A stretch of 64,000 nucleotides of DNA, from positions 11,727-75,726 of the forward strand of contig NZ_LJGU01000093.1 of the NCBI RefSeq assembly GCF_001751245.1, in the 5' to 3' direction. Below the pieces are notes generated by a model that searched no databases, was not told the DNA's origin, and saw only the letters and a program-made list of their open reading frames with translations. The stretch comes from Streptomyces oceani (lineage in GTDB: Bacteria; Actinomycetota; Actinomycetes; Streptomycetales; Streptomycetaceae). Positions 41,268-49,576 of this stretch are shown piece by piece. A program made the position numbers and the translations under genes. Positions within the stretch are counted from its first letter, which is position 1, and the number at the start of each line of letters is the position of its first letter.

Positions 41268-43802
41268 CTACCGGATCGACGGCCCTGACGGCTGGGTGGT
41301 CCGAGGGCCGTCCGTACCGCGCTTCCGCTGCTCGGGCTGGGTGTCGGACCGCGGCTGTGAACTCCCCCGTGAGGGCGTATCCGCCGGACTGGAGCTGGGG
41401 TCCGGATCCTCCGGCGAGGTCGTCGGGTCCTCCGGACTGGTCGTGGGATCCTCCGGCGAGCTGCTCGGCGGGCTGTCGGAGTTCTCCGGCGCGGAGGTCT
41501 CCTCGCTCGTGGTCGGTCCTGGCTCGGAGGACGGACCCGAGGGCTCAGAGGCGGGTGGTGGCGGGGTCTCCGGTGGAGTGCTGACATCTTCCGAGGGCTT
41601 CGTGCTGTCCGCCCCCTGCGGGGTCGAGTCCTCGGGCCGCACGGTGTCCGCGGGCGAGCGCTCCTCACTGCTGCTCGAGGTGCTTCCGATGGTGACTACG
41701 GTGCCGAGCACGGCGACCAGCAGCGCACCCGCTCCGGCCGCGACCATGTTCCGCCGGGTGCCAAGCGCCGCGAGTCGACGCGGTGAGCCCGTACGTTCCC
41801 CACGCGCCGCTGGACCAGCGGAGACGAGCGTCTCCGCTTCCCGGTCGTCGGGCGGGGCGCCAGCGCCCAGTGGCAGCACCGGAGGTACGCCGCCCGCGTC
41901 CCGGTCCGTGTCCCGGTGGTCGCCGCCCGCCACGCCCGAACCGGCCACCGACGTAGGCCCGTACGACGGTTCGTCCCCCGCGGGGGACGAACCGCCCCCT
42001 GACGACGCGGCCCCACTGGCCGGAGGCTCCAGAGCGTGCGGCCACTCGGGCGGATGCGGCTGCCCGGTGCGGTGCTCAGCGGCCGACAGCGACTCGCCCC
42101 GGGCCACGAAACCGGGTGCCGCCGGTGTCGGAGTCACCCGCCGGTTGGGAGAGCTAGGCGTGCTGACGAGCGCGGGCTCGCCTCCCGCCGCCGCGACCTG
42201 GTCCGTCACGAGTGCCAACGCCCGCCGGCCGGCGACCGTACCGCTTCGGTCGGTGAACGAGCCGCGCAGGGCGATCGAGGCTTCCAACTCCCCCCGCGCC
42301 CGCTCCAGGTCTCCGGTGCACAGCGCGTGCACCCCCAACTCATGGCGGAAATACGCCTCCTCGTCGACCTGTCCGGTCGCCCGAGCGGCCTCCTGCCCGG
42401 CACGTACGGCACGCTGCCACGCGCCCCAGCGCAGCGCTCCGGCGAAGACCGGGGCCGCCGCACGGGCGAGCAACACGACCGTACTCGGCTGCTCGGTCTC
42501 CTGCACGCCGTGCAACGCGGCGAGTATCGCCTCGGCTTCGGCGCTGGCTCGTGGCGCGCTGACGACGGACTGGCCCACCCACCAGCCGTAGTGCTGCGCC
42601 ACACTGGTCACCCGGATCGCGGCTCCCTCGCCGTATCCCGCCACCGTCAGATCGTCGAGGACCCCGGCAGCCAGCAGCATGCGCCCACCGGCGGTGCTGA
42701 CGAGCCCGGAGGCGGTCAGCGAGGCGAACTCCTCCGCCGCGGAGCTGTCCTCGACCAGGTCGGCCAGGCTGGTCGGGTGAGGCAGTTCCCCCTTCAGGGC
42801 GACCGCCAGGCACAGTGCCTCCTGGGCGGAACGCGGCAGCCCGCCGGCGAGCACGGCCACCAACCCCGGGGCACCGCCCCGCTGGACCGCAGGCGGCAGC
42901 GGCTCCGGCGAGGTGCCGGGCGTCATGTCGTCGCGACCGGCGTCCCGTTGCCGCAGCAGCGCGCCGGCCTGTACGAACAGCAGGGGCCGGCCCTCGCTCT
43001 CGAACCACAGGTCCCCGGCCCAGTCCGTCTCCTGCTCGGTCAACTGGCGCTGTACGGCGTGCTCGAGCAACTCCGCGCAGCCCGTACGGCTCAGGCCGGT
43101 CAGCTGCGTCTCGGTGAATCGCGACATCGGGTCGGGTGCGGGCACCCCCGGGGCCGCCGTCACGAGAAAGGCGCACTCCGGGGCGGCTTCCAGCAGCCGG
43201 TCCAGCTCTGACCCGCCGAACTCGACATCGTCAACCAGCACCACCGCACCCACCGTGCTCAGCAGCTCCAGCAAGGGGGTGGTATCGGGCCGTACGTACG
43301 GCGAGTCGTGGGTGGCGGCGAACAGCGCCCGTAGCACGTCGTCGGCCGTGCGGCGGTGCCCGCTGAGACGTACGACGCCGTCCGGCGCGATGGTCGCCAC
43401 GTCCTCCGCGACGGCGTCCAGCAGGGCGCTGCGTCCCGTCCCCGGTGCTCCCGTGAGACGTACGGAGCGGCCGTGCGAAAGGGACTGGGCGAGTGCCGCG
43501 CGCTCCTCCTCACGCTCCAGCAGTACGGCAGCGGCCGGCACCGGCGGAACAGGCACTCCGGTCAGCGAGTGTTCGGGGTGCCGAGGGCCGGGACGCTCGT
43601 CGATGCCGAACTTCCGTGGCCTCGCGGGTCGCCGCCCTGGTGGGCACGACTCGATCTCGCTGCCGTCGACCGGGTTGACGGTGAGGAGGTAGTCACCCGA
43701 GATCAGCTGGACCGTATGAGCGTGCGGCGCGACGCTCTGCTCGTACGGTTGGTCGCCGGCGGGCTGGTTGTCGTCCTGCTGAGCCATGGCCTCCGCCCCC
43801 AT
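41268..43802 (-). CDS. Large membrane-anchored P-loop NTPase-like protein
   Basis: About 844 residues. A 90-residue variable region precedes a STAND/AAA-like ATPase domain: GAPGTGRS (118-125), in which the usual Walker A Lys is Arg, and VVLVDDVEF (187-195). Alpha-helical TPR-like repeats (about 400-540) follow, then a Ser/Pro-rich linker, one membrane helix (about 685-710) and a 130-residue Ser/Pro/Thr/Glu-rich outer tail. It resembles LuxR-type STAND regulators that have lost the DNA-binding domain. The start may be ATG 43787 instead of 43802. A STAS-domain gene reads just upstream in the same direction, so they probably form an operon and a signalling pair. Confidence 0.78.
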   Translation of the reverse strand: MGAEAMAQQDDNQPAGDQPYEQSVAPHAHTVQLISGDYLLTVNPVDGSEIESCPPGRRPARPRKFGIDERPGPRHPEHSLTGVPVPPVPAAAVLLEREEERAALAQSLSHGRSVRLTGAPGTGRSALLDAVAEDVATIAPDGVVRLSGHRRTADDVLRALFAATHDSPYVRPDTTPLLELLSTVGAVVLVDDVEFGGSELDRLLEAAPECAFLVTAAPGVPAPDPMSRFTETQLTGLSRTGCAELLEHAVQRQLTEQETDWAGDLWFESEGRPLLFVQAGALLRQRDAGRDDMTPGTSPEPLPPAVQRGGAPGLVAVLAGGLPRSAQEALCLAVALKGELPHPTSLADLVEDSSAAEEFASLTASGLVSTAGGRMLLAAGVLDDLTVAGYGEGAAIRVTSVAQHYGWWVGQSVVSAPRASAEAEAILAALHGVQETEQPSTVVLLARAAAPVFAGALRWGAWQRAVRAGQEAARATGQVDEEAYFRHELGVHALCTGDLERARGELEASIALRGSFTDRSGTVAGRRALALVTDQVAAAGGEPALVSTPSSPNRRVTPTPAAPGFVARGESLSAAEHRTGQPHPPEWPHALEPPASGAASSGGGSSPAGDEPSYGPTSVAGSGVAGGDHRDTDRDAGGVPPVLPLGAGAPPDDREAETLVSAGPAARGERTGSPRRLAALGTRRNMVAAGAGALLVAVLGTVVTIGSTSSSSEERSPADTVRPEDSTPQGADSTKPSEDVSTPPETPPPPASEPSGPSSEPGPTTSEETSAPENSDSPPSSSPEDPTTSPEDPTTSPEDPDPSSSPADTPSRGSSQPRSDTQPEQRKRGTDGPRTTQPSGPSIR

Positions 43803-43905
43803 GATGCTGGTGTCGCCGCCGGGGTCCCGGGTGTACGCGGCGTCTCGGGTGGACCCGGCGCACCAGTATTCCTGAGCTGGGGCAGGCGCGTCCCGGTCCC
43901 GGACA

Positions 43906-44259
43906 TCACGGCTTGGTCAGGATCTGCCGCTGGCTGCCAGTCCCAGCATCCGTGACCGGCGGAGCCTCCCCCTCGATCGCCAGGATGCGGTGCAGCCTGG
44001 TGGCGACGAGCAAACGCTGCATCTGCGGGGGGACGTCACGCAGCACGAGTCGTCTGCCGCAACGGCCGGCCCGTCGGTGCGCGCCCATGATGACGCCGAG
44101 ACCCGTCGCGTCCCAGGCGTCCAGGGCGGCGAGGTCGAGCACCAGGTCGCCCATCCCGGAGTCGACGGCAGTGTGCAGGGCCGTGCGGGCGTCCGCGGCA
44201 CTGCGGACGTCCAGTCGACCTCCGACGACCAGCTCGGCGTGGTCGCCCCTGATGTGCAT
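43906..44259 (-). CDS. STAS-domain protein, anti-sigma factor antagonist-like
   Basis: A 117-residue single STAS domain. The key loop reads WDATGLGVIMGAHRR; the position that is the phosphorylated Ser in SpoIIAA/RsbV is Thr52, preceded by Ala. Thr can be phosphorylated by anti-sigma kinases, but this substitution may weaken or change regulation. GGGAG lies 5 nt upstream of ATG 44259. It probably acts with the membrane NTPase-like protein downstream (103 bp gap); no anti-sigma kinase or sigma factor is nearby. Confidence 0.85.
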   Translation of the reverse strand: MHIRGDHAELVVGGRLDVRSAADARTALHTAVDSGMGDLVLDLAALDAWDATGLGVIMGAHRRAGRCGRRLVLRDVPPQMQRLLVATRLHRILAIEGEAPPVTDAGTGSQRQILTKP

Positions 44260-44610
44260 AACCGCTCCCGGAGAGTGTGAATGACTGCGTGGCCTTTACT
44301 TCTGGTACTTCGGTGCTTCTGGTGCTTCAGGCACTCGCGCACTTCCTGCACTGCGGGTGCTCTTGGTGCTTCTGGTACTTCGGTGCTCTCGGATGTCCCC
44401 GAGCAACTGACGGATGCGGGGACGGCTGAGTTGCTCGTGGTGCTCGAACCGATACCTGAATTCACTCCGGCGAGTGGTCAGCGCACTCGGATTCGCGCTG
44501 GCGCCTGCTGTGGCCCCATCCTGGATGGCGACCTCACGTCGGCCGCCTCCGGCTCTCGGCCAACGGCTGCGGGGACGGGGCGGTTACGGCCGCACCCGCC
44601 CCGCATCGCG
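44260..44610. other. Intergenic region upstream of the STAS gene
   Basis: 351 bp between two minus-strand genes. The left third is the repeat array described separately. The rest (44400-44610) has no convincing gene, terminator or promoter; an open frame runs through it but with poor codon bias and repeat-derived residues. Confidence 0.4.
44290..44400. repeat. Degenerate ~9-bp repeat array in the STAS promoter region
   Basis: The minus strand reads as about eleven variants of AGAAGCACC (for example GAAGTACC, AGAGCACC, GGAAGTGC). One 19-bp unit, CTTCTGGTACTTCGGTGCT on the plus strand, is repeated exactly at 44299-44317 and 44369-44387. The array begins about 30 bp upstream of the STAS start and could be a multi-site operator or a slippage-prone sequence. 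Confidence 0.65.
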
Positions 44611-45459
44611 TCAGTACGGGTAAAAACCCCGTCCGCTCTTCCTGCCGAGATCCCCCGCGTCCACCATCCGCCGCATCTGTTCCGGCGGGGCGAACTTGTC
44701 GTCCTGGGACTCGGTGTGAATGTTGTCCGTGGCGTGCAGCAGGATGTCCACGCCGGTGAGGTCAGCGGTGGCGAGTGGACCCATGGCGTGGCCGAAGCCG
44801 AGCTTGCAGGCCGTGTCGATGTCCTCCGCCGAGGCCACTCCGGACTCGTGCAGCTTCGCGGCTTCGACCACCAGCGCGGAGATCAGCCGCGTGGTCACGA
44901 AACCGGCGACGTCCCGGTTGACGACGATGCACGTCTTACCCGTCGACTCCGCGAACCCACGTGCGGTCGCGAGAGTTTCGTCGCTGGTCTTGTGTCCACG
45001 GACGAGTTCACAGAGCCCCATCATCGGCACCGGCGAGAAGAAGTGGGTGCCCACCACGCGCTCCGGTCGACTGGTGGCCGCCGCGATCTTGGTGATCGGG
45101 ATGGCCGAGGTGTTGGAGGCGAGCACCGCCTCGTCCTTCACCAGACCGTCGAGAATCCCGAAGAGCTCCTGCTTCACCTCGACCTGCTCGAAAACCGCTT
45201 CGACCACCACGTCCGCGTCGGCCACCGCGGCCAGCTCGGTGGTGGTACGAATCCGGGCGAACGCCTCGTCCGCCGCGCTGGCCTCGAGCTTGCCCTTCGC
45301 GACGAACTTGTCGTACGAAGCCCGGATGCCGTCGCTGCCACGGCGCAACGCCTCGTCGGTCACATCGCGGAGCACCACGTCCCAACCAGCCTGGGCCGAG
45401 ACCTGCGCAATGCCGGAGCCCATCAGCCCGGCTCCGATGACGGCGAGTTTCTTCGCCAC
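44611..45459 (-). CDS. 3-hydroxybutyryl-CoA dehydrogenase
   Basis: A 282-residue NAD(P)-dependent enzyme reducing acetoacetyl-CoA to 3-hydroxybutyryl-CoA or the reverse. The Rossmann motif VIGAGLMGSGIAQ, the catalytic His in GTHFFSPVPMMGLCELV and the C-terminal GRGFYPY are typical. GTG 45459 (MAKKLAVIGAG) fits the family and has AAGG 9 nt upstream. In Streptomyces such enzymes supply butyryl-CoA for polyketides and butanoate use; the thiolase at 26.5 kb and isobutyryl-CoA mutase at 16 kb act on neighbouring intermediates. A TetR gene lies upstream in the same direction. Confidence 0.94.
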   Translation of the reverse strand: MAKKLAVIGAGLMGSGIAQVSAQAGWDVVLRDVTDEALRRGSDGIRASYDKFVAKGKLEASAADEAFARIRTTTELAAVADADVVVEAVFEQVEVKQELFGILDGLVKDEAVLASNTSAIPITKIAAATSRPERVVGTHFFSPVPMMGLCELVRGHKTSDETLATARGFAESTGKTCIVVNRDVAGFVTTRLISALVVEAAKLHESGVASAEDIDTACKLGFGHAMGPLATADLTGVDILLHATDNIHTESQDDKFAPPEQMRRMVDAGDLGRKSGRGFYPY

Positions 45460-45634
45460 GGCACCCACCTTTCGCTGACGCCGCGACACTGCGGCGCTGT
45501 GACACTATGTGGCGGACTTTAGCGGTTCGAGCCCCGAACATGGACGCCGGGAGACGCGCGTCACGTCTCACATGGCGGACATCACACCGAGAGCGTCCGT
45601 TCCGGGTGGCTTCATGTCGATTCGGGGAGCCGCC

Positions 45635-46273
45635 TCATATCTCCGGGCGCGTGGCGTAGTTGAGAACGGTATCGCTCAGCAGGGAGGCGTGGACGTCCAG
45701 GTCTCGCCGCGCCCGACGGCCGACTTCCGCCCGCGTGTGGCCGATGTACACGCCGTTCCAGATCACTTGATGGATGGCGTTGTTCATCCCGACCAACTGG
45801 GTGGCGACAGCCTCCGGCGTGGGGTCGTCGGCATCGGCGGCCACCTCCTCGCGGAGCACCTCGGCGAGGTGCTCCGCGATCCGCCGCTCCATGCCGTACA
45901 ACCTGGCGAGCAACGCGGGCGATTCACGGATGCAGCGGACGAACCGATCGAACCCCTCATGCATCCCCACCTCCCAGGAGTGCGCGTCAAGGTCGGACCG
46001 CAACTGCTCCAGCAGGGCCTCGGCGGCGGATTGACCGGGCTCCCGCTCCCGCACGATGTCGGAGGGCCGCCGCATCAGCTCCGACTCCCGGTCAAAGAAG
46101 AGGTCCTCCTTCGCCGGGAAGTAGTTGTAGACCGTGTTCACCGAGACCTCGGCCGCCTCCGCGATCTCCGCGATGGTCACCGCGTCGAACCCACGCTCCA
46201 GGAACAGCCCCGTCGCGATGTCCGAGATCTGCAGCCTGGTCTGCTGCTTCTTCCGCTCCCTGAGTCCGACCAT
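45635..46273 (-). CDS. TetR family regulator divergent from an ABC exporter
   Basis: A 212-residue TetR protein. The HTH (about 10-55) includes ISDIATGLFLERGFDAVTIAEIAEAAEVSVNTVYNYFPAKEDL. ATG 46273 is chosen because TATACT ends 6 nt upstream and no Shine-Dalgarno is present. The ABC exporter lies divergently, the usual arrangement for a TetR repressor and the efflux pump it controls. The AT-rich 66-bp gap is the only non-coding space and must contain the operator. Confidence 0.92.
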   Translation of the reverse strand: MVGLRERKKQQTRLQISDIATGLFLERGFDAVTIAEIAEAAEVSVNTVYNYFPAKEDLFFDRESELMRRPSDIVREREPGQSAAEALLEQLRSDLDAHSWEVGMHEGFDRFVRCIRESPALLARLYGMERRIAEHLAEVLREEVAADADDPTPEAVATQLVGMNNAIHQVIWNGVYIGHTRAEVGRRARRDLDVHASLLSDTVLNYATRPEI

Positions 46274-46279
46274 GACGAG

Positions 46280-46285
46280 AGTATA
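46280..46285 (-). promoter_or_regulatory. Leaderless-type -10 box of the TetR gene
   Basis: TATACT on the minus strand, a near-perfect -10, is followed by 6 nt and ATG 46273. Confidence 0.6.
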
Positions 46286-46302
46286 CCTGGCGCGAACCAA
46301 TT

Positions 46303-46319
46303 TTTGTAGTCGTTGCAAA
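46303..46319. promoter_or_regulatory. Operator candidate between TetR and ABC exporter
   Basis: TTTGTAGTCGTTGCAAA is an imperfect inverted repeat with TTTG/CAAA ends in the AT-rich gap. It covers the -35 region expected for the TetR promoter and lies about 20 bp before the ABC start, so one repressor dimer could block both. Confidence 0.4.
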
Positions 46320-46339
46320 TTTTAAGACGCTCTGGTTTT

Positions 46340-47137
46340 ATGCCCGTCATGCCAGCCGCCATCCGCACCACCCAGCTGACCCGCACCTTCCGGAGCAGGA
46401 CCGGTGAGGTCGAAGCCGTTCGCGGCGTCGACCTCACCGTCGAGCGAGGCGAGATCCTCGGCTTCCTGGGGCCCAACGGCGCCGGGAAGACGACGACGCT
46501 CCGTATGCTCACCACGCTGCTCCCACCCACCGGTGGCACGGCGAGCGTCGCGGGTTGCGACCTCACGGACGATCCGCGCGCGGTGCGGCGCAGGATCGGC
46601 CATGTCGCGCAGGCCGGCGGCGTCGATCCACAAGTGACCGTGCGGGAGGAACTCGCCACCCAGGCACGGCTCTACGGCGCGTCCAAGCCCGAGTCGGCTG
46701 TCCGAGCCGAGAAGCTGGCGCGGCAGTTCGCCCTGACGGATCTGCTGGACCGCAAGTGCGCGGCACTCTCCGGTGGTCAGCGCCGCCGGCTGGACATCGC
46801 GATGGGCCTCACCCACCAACCGGAAATCCTCTTCCTCGACGAACCCACCACCGGACTCGATCCGGGCAGCCGCGCGGACCTCTGGGACCTGGTGCGCCGT
46901 CTGCGCTCGGAGCTCGACATGACCGTCGTCCTGACCACGCACTACCTCGACGAGGCCGACGCGTTGGCGGACCGACTGGTCATCGTCGACCAGGGCCGGA
47001 TCGTTGCCGAGGGCACCGCCAGACAACTCAAGGAGCGACACGGGGGTTCGCCGGACGCGACGTTGCAGGACGCGTTCATCGCCATCACCGGTCACGGACC
47101 GGCGCAGCACGACAGCACCGCAGCACTCTCGATCTGA
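46340..47137 (+). CDS. Drug-type ABC exporter ATP-binding protein (DrrA-like)
   Basis: A 265-residue ATPase. Walker A GPNGAGKTTTLRMLTTL, signature LSGGQRRRLDIAMGL, Walker B ILFLDEPTTGLDPGSR and the switch His in TTHYLDEAD are intact. These features and the length match DrrA-type multidrug or antibiotic self-resistance ATPases. No Shine-Dalgarno precedes ATG 46340 (ATG 46349 is possible). The permease follows 11 bp after the stop. The TetR divergent gene is the probable regulator. Confidence 0.92.
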   Translation: MPVMPAAIRTTQLTRTFRSRTGEVEAVRGVDLTVERGEILGFLGPNGAGKTTTLRMLTTLLPPTGGTASVAGCDLTDDPRAVRRRIGHVAQAGGVDPQVTVREELATQARLYGASKPESAVRAEKLARQFALTDLLDRKCAALSGGQRRRLDIAMGLTHQPEILFLDEPTTGLDPGSRADLWDLVRRLRSELDMTVVLTTHYLDEADALADRLVIVDQGRIVAEGTARQLKERHGGSPDATLQDAFIAITGHGPAQHDSTAALSI

Positions 47138-47148
47138 GGAGTCACACA

Positions 47149-47904
47149 GTGACACAACTACTCACCGACACCGGAGTCATCTTCGGCCGGTATCTCCGCA
47201 TGACGCTTCGCTCTCGATTCGCGCTGCTGTTCGGACTCCTGCAGCCCATGCTGTTCCTCGTCTTCTTCGGCCCACTGCTCCAGGACATCCCGCTGAACGG
47301 CGGCGGTGACTCCTGGCAGACTCTGGTTCCGGGCCTCATGGTCCAGCTCGGCCTCTTCACGTCCACGTTCGCCGGTTTCACCGTCATCATGGAGAAGCAG
47401 TACGGCGTCATCGAGCGGATGCGGGTGACGCCCGTCAGCAGACTGGCACTGCTGCTCGGCCGTCTGCTGCGCGACATCGTCCAACTCCTCACCCAGTCCG
47501 TGCTCCTGGTACTGGTGGCAGTGGCGTTCGGGCTGCGGGCCCCGCTGTTGGGGGTGCTGATAGGTTTCGCGTTCGTCGGCGTGCTGGCCCTGGCCCTCGC
47601 CGCGCTGTCATACGCCCTGGCGATGTGGGTCGGCACACCGCAGGAGTTCGCACCGGTCGTCAACTCGGTGAACCTGCCGGCGACGCTTCTGTCAGGCGTA
47701 CTGCTGCCGATGACGCTCGCCCCGGGCTGGTTGGACGCTATCTCACACTTCGTGCCGTTCCGATATCTGGTGGACGCGGTCCGAAGAGCGTTCGTGGGCG
47801 ACTACCTCGCACCGGAGGTGGCGCTCGGAGCCGGCGTGGCGGTGCTGCTCGCGGTCGTCTCCCTGACCGTCGGGACACGTGTCTTCCAAAGGGCGGGCGC
47901 CTAG
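47149..47904 (+). CDS. ABC-2 exporter permease (DrrB-like)
   Basis: A 251-residue permease with six predicted helices and the ABC-2 features EKQYGVIERMRVTPVSR and the late LPMTLAPGWLDAISHFVPFRYLVDAVR motif. GTG 47149 has TGAGGAG 8 nt upstream. It forms an exporter with the preceding ATPase. A weak hairpin (7-bp arms, 47908-47926) follows the stop. Confidence 0.92.
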   Translation: MTQLLTDTGVIFGRYLRMTLRSRFALLFGLLQPMLFLVFFGPLLQDIPLNGGGDSWQTLVPGLMVQLGLFTSTFAGFTVIMEKQYGVIERMRVTPVSRLALLLGRLLRDIVQLLTQSVLLVLVAVAFGLRAPLLGVLIGFAFVGVLALALAALSYALAMWVGTPQEFAPVVNSVNLPATLLSGVLLPMTLAPGWLDAISHFVPFRYLVDAVRRAFVGDYLAPEVALGAGVAVLLAVVSLTVGTRVFQRAGA

Positions 47905-47907
47905 GGC

Positions 47908-47926
47908 TCCCGGGACTGCCCCGGGA
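47908..47926 (+). terminator. Weak hairpin after the DrrB-like gene
   Basis: TCCCGGG and CCCGGGA pair across 5 nt immediately after the stop. The stem is short for a main terminator. Confidence 0.35.
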
Positions 47927-48052
47927 ACCGAACGGGCAACGGCCCCACACAAGCCAGGCGATCGTAAGCCGCCGTATCCGCGCAACGGCCCCAGTGAGAA
48001 ACGCCCAGCGAGAGCCAGGAGGCGCCGAAGCCCCGGATGCGCAGCCACGCCG

Positions 48053-48058
48053 TAGGCT
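48053..48058 (+). promoter_or_regulatory. Leaderless-type -10 box of the cobalamin adenosyltransferase gene
   Basis: TAGGCT is followed by 6 nt and ATG 48065, with no ribosome-binding site. Confidence 0.55.
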
Positions 48059-48064
48059 CTTCCC

Positions 48065-48637
48065 ATGGTCAATCTGACGCGCATCTACACCCGCACCGGT
48101 GATGACGGCAGCACCGCTCTCGGCGACATGAGCCGTACGTCCAAGACGGACTCCCGTATCGAGGCCTACGCCGACGCGAACGAAGCGAACGCGGCGATCG
48201 GCGTGGCCGTCTCCCTGGGTCAACTCCCGGAAGACGTACGCACAGTGCTCGTCCGAGCACAGAACGACCTGTTCGACGTGGGTGCAGACCTAGCCACCCC
48301 GGTCGTCGACGCGCCGGAGTTCCCCCCGCTCCGCGTCGAGCAGGGCTACATCGACAAGCTCGAGGCGGACTGCGACAACTTCCTCGCCGAGCTGGAGAAG
48401 CTGCGCAGTTTCATCCTGCCCGGTGGCACCGTTGGTGCCGCGCTCCTCCACCAGGCGTGCACGGTGGTGCGTCGAGCCGAACGCTCGACCTGGCGCGCGC
48501 TCGAGGAGCACGGCGAGGTGATGAACCCGCTGACCGCCACCTACCTCAACCGACTGTCCGACCTGCTCTTCATCCTGGCCCGCACGGCCAACAAGGAAGT
48601 CGGCGACGTGCTCTGGGTCCCGGGCGAGAACCGCTGA
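48065..48637 (+). CDS. Cob(I)alamin adenosyltransferase, PduO type
   Basis: A 190-residue enzyme that adenosylates cob(I)alamin with ATP to make coenzyme B12. The N-terminal IYTRTGDDGSTALGDMSR is the ATP-binding signature, and RRAERSTWRAL near 140 is the second conserved motif. It is the source of cofactor for the mutase encoded at 16 kb and possibly other B12 enzymes. ATG follows a TAGGCT box by 6 nt. It converges on the membrane protein at 48.8 kb across a GC-rich hairpin. Confidence 0.94.
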   Translation: MVNLTRIYTRTGDDGSTALGDMSRTSKTDSRIEAYADANEANAAIGVAVSLGQLPEDVRTVLVRAQNDLFDVGADLATPVVDAPEFPPLRVEQGYIDKLEADCDNFLAELEKLRSFILPGGTVGAALLHQACTVVRRAERSTWRALEEHGEVMNPLTATYLNRLSDLLFILARTANKEVGDVLWVPGENR

Positions 48638-48771
48638 CCTCCGGTTGACCCGGTCTGGACTCCGCTGCCAGACGGTATGACCCGTGAGCGGGTCCCATGC
48701 CCCACCGAAGGTGGAGCTGAGCCAGCCGTGTCGTTCGGAGCGGTTGCGAGGATGGCCCCTCGCACACCGTG

Positions 48772-48800
48772 CGGCCGCGGCCCATACGGCCGCGGCCGCC
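48772..48800. terminator. Hairpin terminator between convergent genes
   Basis: GCGGCCGCGGCC (48772-48783) and GGCCGCGGCCGC (48789-48800) are a perfect 12-bp stem with a 5-nt loop between two converging stops. Confidence 0.75.
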
Positions 48801-48836
48801 ACGTCCGCTGACTGACCTGGCCAGCTCGCTGTCAGC

Positions 48837-49418
48837 TCAACGCTGCGCCGGTTGCTGCTCCGCCGCCTCGGCCTCGGCGTGTCCCGCGGGGGCCTTCTTC
48901 GGGAAGAGGGTGTAACTGACCGCGACCACCAGCGCGATCAGGACGATGAAGCCCATCCGCAGCTGCCACATCTGGAGCGACTCGCTCTGCTCGCTACTGT
49001 CCACGTACCACACCGCGCACTGCAGCAGCGCCGCGGCGATCACCGCGGCCCCGACGGCCCGGGCGCTCATCTTCCACTCGTGCACGGTACGAGCCCTGCC
49101 GTACTTCGGACGCTTCACCGGGCGTGGGCCGCCCGCGTAACGGTAGGCGAACTGTCCGTCCGCCCACTTCATCATGTAGTGACCGTGCGTCGCGGTGAAG
49201 CCGATGTAGACGGCAGCCAGCCCGTGCATCCAGTTTGGCTCGGCACCGTTCTTCAGGTCCATCGCTGTAGCGATCAGCAGAACCAGCTCGAGGAGCGGCT
49301 CGCACAACAGCACACCGGCGCCGGCCCGGGGCATCTTGAGCAGGTAGCGCAGACTGAGTCCTGCCGCGAGCAGCACCCAGAAGCCGATCTCACACGCGAT
49401 GATCAGAGTGACGAGCAC
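48837..49418 (-). CDS. Integral membrane protein, unknown function
   Basis: A 193-residue protein with about five predicted helices. GTG 49418 has AGAGGAG 8 nt upstream; the longer frame to 49610 lacks support. There is a HGHYMMKWADGQFAYRYAGGPR loop with conserved aromatic and charged residues between helices 3 and 4, and a short Ala/Glu/Gln-rich tail. I do not recognise a family with an assigned role. It is divergent from chiS and convergent with the cobalamin adenosyltransferase gene. Confidence 0.75.
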   Translation of the reverse strand: MLVTLIIACEIGFWVLLAAGLSLRYLLKMPRAGAGVLLCEPLLELVLLIATAMDLKNGAEPNWMHGLAAVYIGFTATHGHYMMKWADGQFAYRYAGGPRPVKRPKYGRARTVHEWKMSARAVGAAVIAAALLQCAVWYVDSSEQSESLQMWQLRMGFIVLIALVVAVSYTLFPKKAPAGHAEAEAAEQQPAQR

Positions 49419-49576
49419 AGTTCCGGCTCCTCTCGTACGGGCATTGCTTGCACGACCCCACACTCCTCCACACCGCCTGGAAAGGCGTCGTAGCCAACGA
49501 TGATCCCCGGCTGCATCCTTCGATGTACGTCCCCGTGGCGACGCGCGGCCCGGGAGCGACGTGCTGTCATGGAGCC

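Noticed and set aside
43917..44465. 182-codon frame overlapping the STAS gene and its upstream repeats
   Set aside because: It is out of frame with the STAS domain, and its N-terminus is just translated repeat sequence.
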